This document shows, piece after piece, positions 1-9,250 of a DNA stretch of 45,962 nucleotides. This DNA is from Lacticaseibacillus pantheris DSM 15945 = JCM 12539 = NBRC 106106 (lineage in GTDB: Bacteria > Bacillota > Bacilli > Lactobacillales > Lactobacillaceae): positions 1 to 45,962 of the forward strand of contig NZ_BBAI01000019.1 in NCBI RefSeq assembly GCF_001311175.1. The letters run 5' to 3'. The notes under the pieces were generated by a model, which made no database searches, was not told where the DNA came from, and worked only from the letters and a program-made list of their open reading frames with translations. The translations under genes and the position numbers were made by a program. Position 1 is the first letter of the stretch. Every line of letters starts with the position of its first letter.

Positions 1-365
1 CCAAGACCGGGTGAGTTTCCGGTGCGATTCTGAACCTGCCCGGAAAACCACCGGTCAGTTTCAGAAGTCGTCGCGCAGTACGTCGCCTCCGGCTCCTACT
101 GCGTTACACCCCGGCAGTGTTACCATTCCGACCCCACACGCCTCCGCTCACCGGGCCGCCCGACGCGGCCGCCCGCTACCGGGGCAATTAAATCCCTAGG
201 CGCGGTATCTACACCTATAGGGATTTCCATGGGTTTTTCGGCATAGTGATGGCCGAAGTCACTGGATTGACCGTCGCTTGTACATACCACTTGTTAGGGC
301 GTATTAAATGTTGACTTTCATGTATCTGCCACTTTAATGATGGATTGTGTATCTCGAACTAGCGG
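1..365. other. Window edge without a recognised gene
   Basis: This GC-rich edge segment holds only a short open frame of low-complexity Pro/Ser/Arg composition, with no plausible ribosome binding site and no family I recognise. It could be intergenic DNA or the decayed end of a neighbouring gene lying outside the window. I see no RNA gene in it. Confidence 0.4.
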
Positions 366-431
366 GTGCCGGCAAAGTGGTGGTGGGGCGGAGGCACGTA
401 AGCCGCAACCCCACCGCCACTTTGCCGGCAC
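366..431. repeat. Long near-perfect inverted repeat
   Basis: The arms at 366-388 and 409-431 are 23 bp long and complementary except for one position, which can form a G-U pair. The outer edge reads GTGCCGGCAAAGTGG and the inverse. The 20-nt loop contains a further small CGG/CCG pairing. No T-run follows, so it is not a standard terminator. It lies about 110 bp upstream of the membrane-protein gene at 540. A role as a regulatory hairpin or as a miniature mobile element is possible but not shown. Confidence 0.7.
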
Positions 432-539
432 AGCCCCAACAGCAAAGTGCGTGTGGTACAATGGATGCCATATGTAAGCGTCAGCAATTAATCTCTGGCG
501 GGCACTAGCGCTCGCCGTATAAGCAAAGGAAGTTTAATT

Positions 540-1058
540 ATGCAGCAACAACCAGGTCAACCAACACCGCCCGCTCAGGGTGATCCTAAAAAGAGCAAGA
601 ACTTCTGGGTCCGCCACTACAAGGCCATCTGTGCCATTCTGCTCGTTGTGGCCCTCTTTGGTGGCACCATCTATAAACTTACCCGGCCAAAGTTGGACGG
701 GTTCATGCCGGACAACGTTTTTCGCCTCACCATGACGGGTAAGAGCGGCGCCCGTTCAACTTCCTACATGTACTTTGGCGATAAAAAGTCCGGCTACGGG
801 GCCGTGGGTTCTACCAGCCAGAAGAAGCTCGAGAAGGTTGTTGCCCAGCCAAACTTCAAGTCCCAGCTGAAGAAGCAGGTTCAGGGTGGCAAGCGGAATA
901 CTTACTCCATCAAGAACAACTCCACCATTACCCTCTATGATGGTAACGCCGTGGCGTTCAAAATCACGGGCACCAAAATTGATGGGAATCAGCTCACCGG
1001 AACGTTGTCGTCTGGCGGTAGTTCGGTTGCTGTCACGTTAATGAAGATTGTGCAATAA
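540..1058 (+). CDS. Single-span membrane-anchored protein, unknown function
   Basis: The product is 172 aa. It has a Gln/Pro/Lys-rich cytoplasmic N-terminus (about 1-30), one membrane segment (about 31-48, AICAILLVVALFGGTIY), and a soluble extracytoplasmic domain of about 120 residues with alternating beta-type segments near the C-terminus (KIDGNQLTGTL). The start follows an AAAGGAAG ribosome site, and a strong terminator lies just downstream, so it is probably transcribed alone. Its architecture matches the gene at 5416 (Lys-rich tail, one span, beta-rich domain with a similar G-N-Q signature). The two may be distant paralogues, but identity is low by eye. No named domain was recognised. Confidence 0.75.
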   Translation: MQQQPGQPTPPAQGDPKKSKNFWVRHYKAICAILLVVALFGGTIYKLTRPKLDGFMPDNVFRLTMTGKSGARSTSYMYFGDKKSGYGAVGSTSQKKLEKVVAQPNFKSQLKKQVQGGKRNTYSIKNNSTITLYDGNAVAFKITGTKIDGNQLTGTLSSGGSSVAVTLMKIVQ

Positions 1059-1066
1059 ATGTACCG

Positions 1067-1098
1067 AAAAAAGGCCGCCGGTGTGCGGCCTTTTTTTT
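1067..1098 (+). terminator. Rho-independent terminator
   Basis: An AAGGCCGC stem, a six-base loop and GCGGCCTT are followed by a run of eight T. It lies directly after the stop codon of the membrane-protein gene. Confidence 0.9.
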
Positions 1099-1148
1099 GA
1101 TGGAATTGCGAAATCTATATCAGGGAGAACGGGGGGATGCAACGTGGT

Positions 1149-1169
1149 ATAATATGATTACTAAGTAAT
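1149..1169 (+). promoter_or_regulatory. -10 box and palindromic operator of the AbrB/RelE module
   Basis: A TATAAT box lies just upstream of the 13-bp palindrome ATTACTAAGTAAT (1157-1169), which precedes the GGAGGG ribosome site of the antitoxin gene. Such placement is typical of autoregulated TA operons. No convincing -35 box is visible. Binding by the AbrB-type antitoxin is inferred. Confidence 0.5.
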
Positions 1170-1184
1170 TACGGAGGGCGAAAA

Positions 1185-1521
1185 ATGATTACAAAGGCAC
1201 GTAAACAAGGAAACTCTTTAACCCTGACGATTCCTAAGGATTTTCACGTTGAGGAAGGGGCCAAAATGCGACCAGAACGCACCGATGATGGTATCCTGTA
1301 CCGCTTTGTGGAGGAGGAAGATGACTTCTTTGACTTCTCCAGTGATATTTTGGCCGACCTAATCAACGAGGGCTTGGAGGGGGCGGATTTATTGTCTGAA
1401 TTTAAAAAAACGTAAACATGCAATCAAGGGTGCATTCCACAAAATGGCACAAAGTGTGGACGACCCCGCGATGACGCGCGAGGAGTTGGAAAATTTAATT
1501 GGCTTATCAGGTGACCATTAG
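1185..1521 (+). CDS. AbrB/MazE-type antitoxin (one frame break)
   Basis: The N-terminal 45 residues read as a swapped-hairpin AbrB/MazE DNA-binding domain (KARKQGNSLTLTIPKDF). An acidic middle segment follows, and then a C-terminal region expected to bind the toxin. As written, the frame ends at 1415 inside a run of seven A (1404-1410). With six A the frame continues as KKRKHAIKGAFHKMAQ and on to a stop at 1519-1521, giving about 111 aa and overlapping the toxin start by 23 bp. That overlap is typical of co-translated TA pairs and supports the longer reading. The protein would neutralise the RelE-like toxin and repress the operon. The start ATG follows GGAGGG. Confidence 0.7.
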
Positions 1522-1785
1522 TCGACGGGTTAAACGGTATTTACGCAAATTAAAGGATCAACGATTACAAACGTTGATCGTCGACGCAATTTACAAAGAA
1601 ATCGCTGAAGATCCTGAAGTTGGTGTACCAAAGGTTGGTGATCTGTCGGATACCGCGTGTACACATTGCATTATGTGCGGGTAGAATATCGCATTGCATA
1701 CATCGTTAGGACTGATGAAATGGTCAGTATCGTGATGATTGGTACACACGAGAATTTTTATCAGCAATTGAAGCATTTGCAGTAG
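1499..1785 (+). CDS. RelE/ParE-family toxin (one frame break)
   Basis: A basic N-terminal helix-rich segment (SRRVKRYLRKLKDQRLQ) is followed by a RelE-type beta-sheet. The written frame stops at 1684. Restoring one base near 1649 gives GYRVYTLHYVRVEYRIAY followed by IVMIGTHENFY, the characteristic C-terminal half of lactobacillar RelE/ParE toxins, and a stop at 1783-1785 (about 95 aa). RelE members cleave mRNA on the ribosome and ParE members poison gyrase; the sequence alone does not decide which applies. The TTG start lies inside the antitoxin's 3' end. The partner is the AbrB-type protein immediately upstream. Confidence 0.7.
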
Positions 1786-1942
1786 CGCTTGCTACCCTTT
1801 CCGCCCACTACCAACGAAAATTCGTTCCACTAGGCTACTTTTCTCCAGATATTTTCAGCAAACTACTGTTTTCACAAGCTAGTTACACTACAATTAGTGA
1901 TTGTGTGATTCTACATAATCAAAAATTGGGAGTGCAATAATT

Positions 1943-3238
1943 ATGTCGTTAGTTCTTACCTGGTGGGCGGCCCTGATTGGTTTAGCCGTAGCCATTATTT
2001 TAATTTTGAAGCACCTCAATCCCGTGTATGCCCTGTTGCTGGGCGCCGTTATCGGCTGCCTGCTGGGCGGGGCGAACCTGACCCAGACGATTGACATCCT
2101 GATTCAGGGTGGCCAAAGTGTGATGGGCACCGTCCTCCGCGTCCTGGCGGCCGGCATGTTGGCCGGCGTCATGATGGAGTCCGGGGCCGCCGATACTTTG
2201 GCGCGGGCCATCGTTACCAAGATGGGCGACCGGCTGGCCATCCTCGCACTGGCTTTGGCCACCATGGTGATCACCGCCGTGGGGGTCTTCATCCCGGTCG
2301 CCGTGCTAATCGTTGCGCCAATCGCCCTGGAAGTGGGCCAGCGGATGCACATCTCCAAGCTGGCGTTGCTCGTTGCGTTGTCCGGCGGGGGCAAAGCTGG
2401 TAACATCATCTCGCCCAACCCGAACACCATCGCGGCAGCGAAGGGATTCAACGTTGAGTTGAGTCAGGTCATGATTGCCGACTTCATTCCGGCAGTTGTG
2501 GCGCTTATCGTGACGGTGATCCTAGCAACTTTGCTTAAACGCCGGGGCTCCGCCGTCCTGGAACGCGACCTCGAAAGCCTCACCAGTAAGGCGCACCCCA
2601 CGGCGTTGCCGTCGCTGGGCACCGCGCTCGTGACGCCGGTGTTGGCGATTGTATTGTTGCTGCTCAACCCCATTGGCTCAATCCTGCACATCGACGTCCT
2701 GACTAAGTTCAGCTTGGACGCGATGTACGTGCTGCCGATTGCCGCCATCGTGGGCGCGCTGGCGATGCGCCAGGGTTCAAAGTTGATGAGCTACGCGCAG
2801 GCGGGGATGAACCGCATGACCGACGTCGTGTTGATTCTGATTGGTGCTGGCGCGATTGGTGCGGTTATCACCACGTCCGACCTGCCGACGCAGCTGATTC
2901 ACCTGATTAAGGCGTCCGGGGTGTCCGGCGTCTTCCTCGCCCCGATTGCGGGGATCCTGATGGCTGGCGCAACGGCTTCAACGTCGACCGGGGTTATTCT
3001 GGCGACCGGCTCCTTCAGTAAGGCCGTCCTTGGCTTTGGCATTAGCCCGCTGGCGGGTGCGGCCATGATGCACACCGGCGCGATTGTTTGCGACCACCTG
3101 CCGCACGGGAATTACTTCCACGTGACCGCCAACGCGATGCGCATGACGATTAGCGAACGGTCGAAGGGCATTCTGTACGAGTCGTTGGTCGGGGGTGCGG
3201 CGGTGATCACCGCGACTTTGATTTACGGCATATTCTAA
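1943..3238 (+). CDS. GntP-family permease, probably for glycerate
   Basis: This 431-aa protein is almost entirely hydrophobic, with about a dozen membrane segments. It has the family's glycine-rich motifs: a conserved SGGGKAGNIISPNPNTIAAAK stretch around residues 150-170, and ASTSTGVILATGSF near 350. GntP/Gnt-I permeases import gluconate or related sugar acids by proton symport. The next gene, 12 bp downstream, encodes glycerate kinase, so glycerate is the likely substrate (inference from context). The ATG follows a GGGAGTG ribosome site. The reading frame is intact and the composition is GC-rich, like the kinase. Confidence 0.85.
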   Translation: MSLVLTWWAALIGLAVAIILILKHLNPVYALLLGAVIGCLLGGANLTQTIDILIQGGQSVMGTVLRVLAAGMLAGVMMESGAADTLARAIVTKMGDRLAILALALATMVITAVGVFIPVAVLIVAPIALEVGQRMHISKLALLVALSGGGKAGNIISPNPNTIAAAKGFNVELSQVMIADFIPAVVALIVTVILATLLKRRGSAVLERDLESLTSKAHPTALPSLGTALVTPVLAIVLLLLNPIGSILHIDVLTKFSLDAMYVLPIAAIVGALAMRQGSKLMSYAQAGMNRMTDVVLILIGAGAIGAVITTSDLPTQLIHLIKASGVSGVFLAPIAGILMAGATASTSTGVILATGSFSKAVLGFGISPLAGAAMMHTGAIVCDHLPHGNYFHVTANAMRMTISERSKGILYESLVGGAAVITATLIYGIF

Positions 3239-3250
3239 GCGGAGGCAACC

Positions 3251-4394
3251 ATGAAATTTGTAATCGCTCCAGATTCATTCAAAGGTGGCCTGACCGCCAA
3301 GGAGGCCGCCACCGCAATGGCGACCGGAATTCGGCGCGTCTTCCCCGACGCCGAGTACGCGCTGGTGCCCATGGCTGATGGCGGCGAGGGAACCGTGCAG
3401 TCGCTGGTTGACGCGACGGACGGGCAACTGCTGACCGCGACCGTCACCGGGCCATTAGGCGACCCAGTGACGGCGACGTACGGTCTGCTGGGTGACGGAA
3501 AAACCGCCGTTATCGAGATGGCGGCAGCGAGCGGCATACAGTTTGTGGACGACACGACGCATAACCCGCTGGTGACGACGACGTACGGCACCGGTGAGTT
3601 GATCCGCGCGGCTTTGGGTAAAGGTGTGTCGAAAATCATCCTCGGTATCGGCGGTAGCGCGACGAATGATGGGGGTGCGGGGATGGCCCAGGCCATTGGC
3701 ATACACCTGCGTGATGCACGGGGACAGGAGTTGCCGTATGGTGGCGCAGCGCTAGCCAACCTGGCGACGGTTGACGTCAGTGAGCGTGATCCGCGGCTGG
3801 CGGATGTCGAGCTGCTCATTGCGTCGGACGTGACGAACCCACTGGTGGGGGACACCGGCGCCTCGGCGGTGTTTGGCCCGCAGAAGGGCGCCACGCCGGA
3901 CATGGTGGCCACACTCGACGCGGGCTTTGGGCCACTACGCGACGTAATCCACGCCCAGATGGGACCGGATTTGGCCCAGGCACCGGGCGCGGGGGCGGCT
4001 GGTGGCCTGCGCCGGACTGATGGCGTTCACCCACGCAACGATGGCACACGGGATCGACATCGTGGTGGAGTACAGCGGCCTGAAGCAGCAGGCTGCCGAC
4101 GCCGACTTTGTCTTCACGGGCGAGGGTGGCATCGATTTTCAGACGCAGTACGGCAAGACCCCGTACGGTGTGGCGCAGGCGACGAAGTCCGTGGCGCCGC
4201 ACGCACCGGTGGTGGTGCTGGCAGGTAACGTGGGCAAAGGCGTGGACGTGCTGTACCGGCGCGACGCCATTGACGCCATCTTCTGCACGGTGGCGGGCGC
4301 CAAGCCGCTGCCGCAGGCGATTGCGGACGGCGCGCACGACGTCGCCCAAACCGCGGAAAACGTGGCGCGGATGATTGCGGCGCTGCGGGGATAA
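3251..4394 (+). CDS. Glycerate kinase (one frame break)
   Basis: The N-terminus MKFVIAPDSFKGGLTA and the motifs MADGGEGT and GIGGSATNDGGAGM are diagnostic of glycerate kinase family 1 (GlxK/GarK type), which phosphorylates D-glycerate for entry into glycolysis. The frame breaks near 4009, where GGL should be followed by GAGLMAFTHATMAHG. That reading resumes in another frame and runs through DADFVFTGEGGIDFQTQ to the stop at 4392-4394. The break is equivalent to loss of two G from a GGG run. The restored length of about 381 aa is normal. The gene forms an operon with the GntP permease and ends at a strong terminator. Confidence 0.85.
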
Positions 4395-4407
4395 ATTTGG
4401 GAATATT

Positions 4408-4465
4408 AAAACGCCGTTAACGTGGTGGCATCCGGTGGGGTGCACGGAACGTTAACGGCGTTTTT
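4408..4465. terminator. Bidirectional terminator
   Basis: ACGCCGTTAACG and CGTTAACGGCGT form a 12-bp stem around a roughly 30-base loop, flanked by AAAA on the left and TTTTT on the right. It can end the glycerate operon and also the convergent hicAB transcript. Confidence 0.85.
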
Positions 4466-4544
4466 GCATTATAGGTCACACCAGTCGATTCCTAATTGAA
4501 GTGAAATTGTGATTGTTACGGTAAATTAGAGTTTAGTTTTGCAG

Positions 4545-4922
4545 TTACTGTTCCAGCTTGGCACTCAGCGCCGCGGTAGCCACTGCCGACACATTGATTC
4601 CCCGTTGCTTGGCGAGTTCGTTCAGGTATGCGGTAGAGTAATGTTGCGGCGAACCGTGTGCGTATATTTACGTCGGAATGCCGCCAGATCCGTAGCCACG
4701 TACACCAACCGATCATCAGCAGGAACCGTTAGTTGCTCAGGGGTTGATGCCGGCGGATAGGTCGCTTGGTCGGCCAGCAGGTTACCGATGGCATCCTGCG
4801 CCATGTGGATGGCGTCGAGTTCGTCATCGCCCTGCGTGAAGCCGCCGGGCAGGTCGGGAATTGTGACCAGGGTGAACTGGCCGTCTTTGTGTAGAATCAC
4901 TGTAGATGACTGTTTCTTGCAT
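4545..4922 (-). CDS. hicB: HicB-family antitoxin (two frame breaks)
   Basis: Three segments in different frames join into a complete HicB of about 126 aa. They are MQETVIY at the start (ATG at 4920-4922); a central VILHKDGQFTLVTIPDLPGG with the partial RNase-H-like HicB fold; and a C-terminal ribbon-helix-helix reading YLNELAKQRGINVSAVATAA up to the stop at 4545-4547. Breaks fall near 4903 (two bases short) and 4630 (one base short), neither in a long homopolymer. HicB neutralises HicA and represses its own operon. It lies 34 bp downstream of hicA. If the breaks were real, HicA would be unrestrained, which argues for sequence error. Confidence 0.75.
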
Positions 4923-4956
4923 GAGTTGAGTCCTCCTTAATGTCGTTGGAATCGGG

Positions 4957-5151
4957 CTAGCGGTTAATGCCGGCCTCTTTAAATATTGCGTTTTGGATCC
5001 CCTTACCAAGCTCTTTAGCGTGTATGGGGATAATCACCGTGACGTTGGTGATGGGGTTATACATTTTTAGGTGTGAAGACCCGTTTTGCGATTTTACGTA
5101 GAAACCATGCTGACGTAGAATACGCACCATTTGATGGGGCTTTAGCGGCAT
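4957..5151 (-). CDS. hicA: HicA-family mRNA interferase toxin
   Basis: The product is a 64-aa protein with the small double-stranded-RNA-binding-like fold of HicA. It starts MPLKPHQMVRILRQHGF and contains the GSSHLKM motif, whose histidine (about residue 27) is the catalytic residue in the family, followed by IIPIHAKELGKG. HicA cleaves mRNA and tmRNA and is blocked by HicB. Two in-frame start codons lie upstream; I chose the ATG at 5149-5151 because a GGAGG site sits six bases before it. It is the first gene of the hicAB operon, with a TATAAT promoter and palindrome directly upstream. Confidence 0.85.
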   Translation of the reverse strand: MPLKPHQMVRILRQHGFYVKSQNGSSHLKMYNPITNVTVIIPIHAKELGKGIQNAIFKEAGINR

Positions 5152-5187
5152 GAGCATCCTCCAGATGTTTGTGCCACCCACTAAATT

Positions 5188-5206
5188 ATACACACTTTAT
5201 GTGTAT
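5188..5206 (-). promoter_or_regulatory. hicAB operator overlapping the -10 box
   Basis: On the minus strand the perfect 7-bp arms ATACACA and TGTGTAT flank a five-base spacer, and the right arm runs into TATAAT. A TTGCTT sequence 18 bp upstream could be the -35 box. The placement fits autorepression by the ribbon-helix-helix domain of HicB. Confidence 0.65.
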
Positions 5207-5415
5207 TGAAGCAATCATGATGGGTGGTTGTTGTAATTAGCTATCTTTGGCTAATAGTGACATCTAGAGACTGCGCATTAATTCGTTAGTTGACTGCATC
5301 ACAACTTTGCTTTGCAGTCACTTATTAAGAATCGCTGCCGTCACTAGCCACTAGCCGCCTGGTGCGGTATATTAGATACCAGTGACAAAATTACGATAAA
5401 ACGGTGGGGGTTCTC

Positions 5416-6054
5416 ATGGCACAGGATAAGCAGGAAGGGTCGCAACAGGCGGCCCAGTCGACAAAGCGGCCGTGGAGCAAGGCGCGCAAGGTTTGGACGA
5501 GCGTCGTTGCGGTGGTCGTCGTCGTGGCGGCAATCGCGGGCTTCTTTGGTTGGCGGCAACACAACGCCAAGGCTAAGTTCGCGGATCACGTGTACTTGGT
5601 GACGCTGGCCGTGGACGGCAAATCGAGCAACGCGCAGAGCGAGGTCTTCGCCTTTGGTAAGTACGACAAAAAGCAGGTAGCCTTCATGGACCTGAATTAC
5701 TTCTACTACATCAACAAGTCGTACCTCCGGAAGGTGCAGGCGGCGACGGCTAAGCAGTACGATGAGAGCTACAAGCTGAACGGTAACCAGATTACGATTA
5801 CCGGGAAGAACTTCAAGTACGATTTCAAGCCGTACACCAGCACTAAGCAGGTGGAAACGTACGGCGCAAAGCGGAACCAGTACTCTGGGAAGTTCGTGTA
5901 CACCATCAAGAAGAGCGGCAAGACTAAGACGTACAAAGGTACGTATAAGTTGCGCGACATGGGTACGACGGACGAGTGGTTCAAGACGATCGGCAAGTAC
6001 CTGAATACCAAGTCGACCAGTCCCGCGACGAGTAGTAGTTCCAGTAGCAAGTAA
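5416..6054 (+). CDS. Single-span membrane-anchored protein, unknown function
   Basis: The product is about 212 aa: a Gln/Lys-rich cytoplasmic N-terminus, one membrane segment (VVAVVVVVAAIAGFFGW), a basic Tyr/Lys-rich extracytoplasmic domain of about 140 residues, and a Ser/Thr-rich tail. I chose the ATG at 5416 over the upstream GTG because the GGTGGGGG ribosome site precedes it. The layout resembles the protein at 540. A terminator follows. No named domain was recognised. The very high Lys/Tyr content outside the membrane suggests binding to anionic wall polymer, but that is speculation. Confidence 0.75.
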   Translation: MAQDKQEGSQQAAQSTKRPWSKARKVWTSVVAVVVVVAAIAGFFGWRQHNAKAKFADHVYLVTLAVDGKSSNAQSEVFAFGKYDKKQVAFMDLNYFYYINKSYLRKVQAATAKQYDESYKLNGNQITITGKNFKYDFKPYTSTKQVETYGAKRNQYSGKFVYTIKKSGKTKTYKGTYKLRDMGTTDEWFKTIGKYLNTKSTSPATSSSSSSK

Positions 6055-6067
6055 ATACGTTTGATTG

Positions 6068-6111
6068 AGTGGGCGTGACTGACGGTGAGTCGGGAGCGGC
6101 CACTTTTTTTT
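6068..6111 (+). terminator. Probable terminator
   Basis: An AGTGG...CCACT outer stem with an inner GACT/AGTC pairing is followed by eight T, just after the membrane-protein gene. Confidence 0.65.
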
Positions 6112-6190
6112 GACGGGTTAGACTGTACACACGTGTTATTTATTGTGGGAAGCGATTAATGCAGTTATTGCTTAAAACTGGCATATAGTT

Positions 6191-6216
6191 AACGCATTAC
6201 TATAATTAATTGCGTT
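6191..6216 (+). promoter_or_regulatory. -10 box within an inverted repeat, ToxSAS/Panacea module
   Basis: The arms AACGCA and TGCGTT, extended by TTA/TAA pairs, flank a TATAAT box about 60 bp upstream of the first gene of the module. The arrangement suggests autoregulation. No bound protein can be assigned, since neither product shows an obvious DNA-binding domain. Confidence 0.4.
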
Positions 6217-6273
6217 GATGATGCACCTTGTACGTGTTATTCTAACGGCATCAAAGTGTTTGGGGGTGCAGCG

Positions 6274-6876
6274 ATGTTAACATGTAGGGAGAGATTTGAG
6301 GAGTTTAGCCCGTTTGTAGAAAGAGTGTTAGCTGCATATGCAGCGTTTACTGAGTTTGTGTACGGGCCGGGTGCAGTTTCTGAATTTAACGTTAAGCGCA
6401 CCGAAGTTAAAAATTTACGGCATGGTACCGCAGAGTTACGTGATACATTAATGTATGTAAGAAGGCTTTCGGGATATAACTGGATTGAAGCTTTGGGTTT
6501 GCCAGTCAAAAACGATACTCTTCAGTTCAATTACCGCACAAAATACGAGCGCTCCTTGCAGCGTAAAATTGCGTGGTATGGTCGCCGGGATCAAGGATTT
6601 GCGGTCAAAAAGGGAATTAACGATCTACTGGGAGCACGCCTCATCGTGCACGGATTACGCGAGTGCGAGCAGGAATGGGCGGAGCACTTCAAGAATGACT
6701 TGGGTTCTTTGGTTAGCCGTGTATATATTCGCGATGACGATACGTATCACGCACTGCATGTGTACATTGAAGACAACAACCGGCACTTCCCATGGGAAAT
6801 TCAACTTTGGGATTTTAACGATGCCGAGACCAACTATGCGGCCCACGACCGCCATGAGCAAAGAAAGGATGAGTGA
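6274..6876 (+). CDS. RelA/SpoT-synthetase-fold protein, ToxSAS-like toxin candidate
   Basis: The 200-aa product has the single-domain nucleotide pyrophosphotransferase fold of small alarmone synthetases: a basic RTKYERSLQRKIAWYG helix (about 88-103), INDLLGARLIV with the acidic residue D117, the G-loop tyrosine motif YHALHVYI (Y158, H162), and FPWEIQLWD with E175. It lacks HD-hydrolase and regulatory domains. Standalone members either make (p)ppGpp or, as toxSAS toxins, make (p)ppApp or pyrophosphorylate tRNA 3' ends. Pairing one base before a Panacea-domain gene points to the toxin class (inference). The ATG at 6274 has a GGGGGTG ribosome site. The frame is intact. Confidence 0.75.
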   Translation: MLTCRERFEEFSPFVERVLAAYAAFTEFVYGPGAVSEFNVKRTEVKNLRHGTAELRDTLMYVRRLSGYNWIEALGLPVKNDTLQFNYRTKYERSLQRKIAWYGRRDQGFAVKKGINDLLGARLIVHGLRECEQEWAEHFKNDLGSLVSRVYIRDDDTYHALHVYIEDNNRHFPWEIQLWDFNDAETNYAAHDRHEQRKDE

Positions 6877-6877
6877 C

Positions 6878-7579
6878 ATGACGAGCTATACACACTTAAT
6901 TGCACTGAACGGTACTGGGCGTGAGCAGTTAGCGCTTCACCTTGTGGCTACTACTGATGCACAGGCCGCTGAGTATCGTGATGACGTTCTGTTACGACTT
7001 CAGAATGCAGGCGTGCCGGATGTGGTTAGCTGGCAATTTGTGCCGGCAGATGAAGATACACTGACGTCGGTAGTGCAACTCGATCCTTACTTTGAGCAAT
7101 TTACCTTTATCGATGATATTGATGAGTTTGTGAACTTGGTTAGCGACGCGCGTAGCTTGACCGCACTGGACGTTGCGCATCATCTAGTGGCAGATCTTGA
7201 CGTGGACGATGAGCAAGTACAACACGTTTTGTACTATATATATGCGACATTTTTAGTTGAATATAGCTTTGTACCGTTTAGCGCCAACTTTATCGCCAAT
7301 GAGCATGGGCCGTTTGAAGCGTCGGTGGCGAAAATAAATCGGGCATACGACGAGTATCGGGACGGCTTTGACTTTGACACAAAATTACTTGGCAGCAAAA
7401 TGGAACAGACGTTGCCGGCCGTGATTGAGCGTGTTCTGACGTGGACGCGAGAAAACAAAGTGGGGCAATTCTCCCGCAGCCGTGATACACCGTGGAGTGT
7501 GGCGTATGCGCATGGTGCAGGTACACCAATTACGGATGACAGCATTTTGAGGCTGCACCGGAATGAACAAATAGCGTAA
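6878..7579 (+). CDS. Panacea-domain (DUF4065-like) protein, antitoxin candidate
   Basis: The 233-aa protein starts one base after the stop of the synthetase-fold gene, so translation is probably coupled. Residues about 97-200 resemble the Panacea/SocA-like domain: a helix DVAHHLVADLDVDDEQVQHV, then LYYIYATFLV, and the signature NEHGPFEASV (cf. the family's GP motif). The first 90 residues form a separate N-terminal region that I do not recognise. Panacea domains act as interchangeable antitoxins for several toxin families, including toxSAS. In this layout the toxin comes first. An AAAGGATGAG ribosome site overlaps the upstream stop. Confidence 0.65.
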   Translation: MTSYTHLIALNGTGREQLALHLVATTDAQAAEYRDDVLLRLQNAGVPDVVSWQFVPADEDTLTSVVQLDPYFEQFTFIDDIDEFVNLVSDARSLTALDVAHHLVADLDVDDEQVQHVLYYIYATFLVEYSFVPFSANFIANEHGPFEASVAKINRAYDEYRDGFDFDTKLLGSKMEQTLPAVIERVLTWTRENKVGQFSRSRDTPWSVAYAHGAGTPITDDSILRLHRNEQIA

Positions 7580-7593
7580 TAAACGTAGTAGCC

Positions 7594-7618
7594 AGAGGGG
7601 CGTGCTCCTCTTTTTTTT
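7594..7618 (+). terminator. Probable terminator after the Panacea gene
   Basis: A short AGAGG/CCTCT hairpin is followed by eight T, immediately downstream of the module. Confidence 0.65.
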
Positions 7619-7698
7619 GTGTCAAAATAGCAAATTTGTGGTGGTCTAACGAAAAACTTTAAGGTACATATTTTTACTGCTATATGGGGCTACAGTAG

Positions 7699-8811
<1,113 letters not shown>

Positions 8812-8846
8812 TAAAACTGACAAAAGTGCACAAATTTCACAAGCAC

Positions 8847-8879
8847 AACGGCGCCCAGTTTATGCTGGACGCCGTTTTT
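8847..8879 (+). terminator. Terminator after trpS
   Basis: AACGGCGCCCAG and CTGGACGCCGTT form a stem followed by TTTT. Confidence 0.85.
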
Positions 8880-9250
8880 AGTGGGTTCCAATTGCAGGTA
8901 CGCAAAATGGTGTGCGGGTACGCAGTAAATTGTAACGGTTATTTAATATTACGGATAAGCAACCATTAGTGGGTCCGACACGTGCCGCTATTTTGTAGGC
9001 GTATAGACCAGTAGCCACTAGCAATGGCGGTGTTAGCGGTTTCCTGAATTATACCCGTGTAACCATATAATTCACAGGGATATTAGGCTAGCGGCGGGCG
9101 TACTGTTATACGCTGCTAACTGTATGGTCATGGGCTGGAATGTATGATTTAATAATGGCAAGAAAAGTTAAAGTAAGGGTAAAAGTCTGTGCATTTTTGC
9201 AAAGACGCAACATTAATTAATAGTCGAAGTTTAGGTGGGAAGAAAACGAT
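8880..9250. other. Upstream region of the exopolysaccharide operon
   Basis: This is about 370 bp without an open frame worth calling, more AT-rich than trpS. It includes several short inverted elements (for example around 9090-9120). The operon promoter must lie here, but I could not assign convincing -35 and -10 boxes. An AGGTGGGA ribosome site precedes cpsC. Confidence 0.4.

Noticed and set aside
11..199. Short open frame at the left edge as a gene
   Set aside because: Low-complexity composition, no ribosome site, no resemblance to any family.
6485..6877. The long frame running from within the synthetase-fold gene into the Panacea gene as one large protein
   Set aside because: The first part overlaps the RelA/SpoT-fold gene out of frame and has no domain character; the ATG at 6878 directly after the upstream stop is the natural start.
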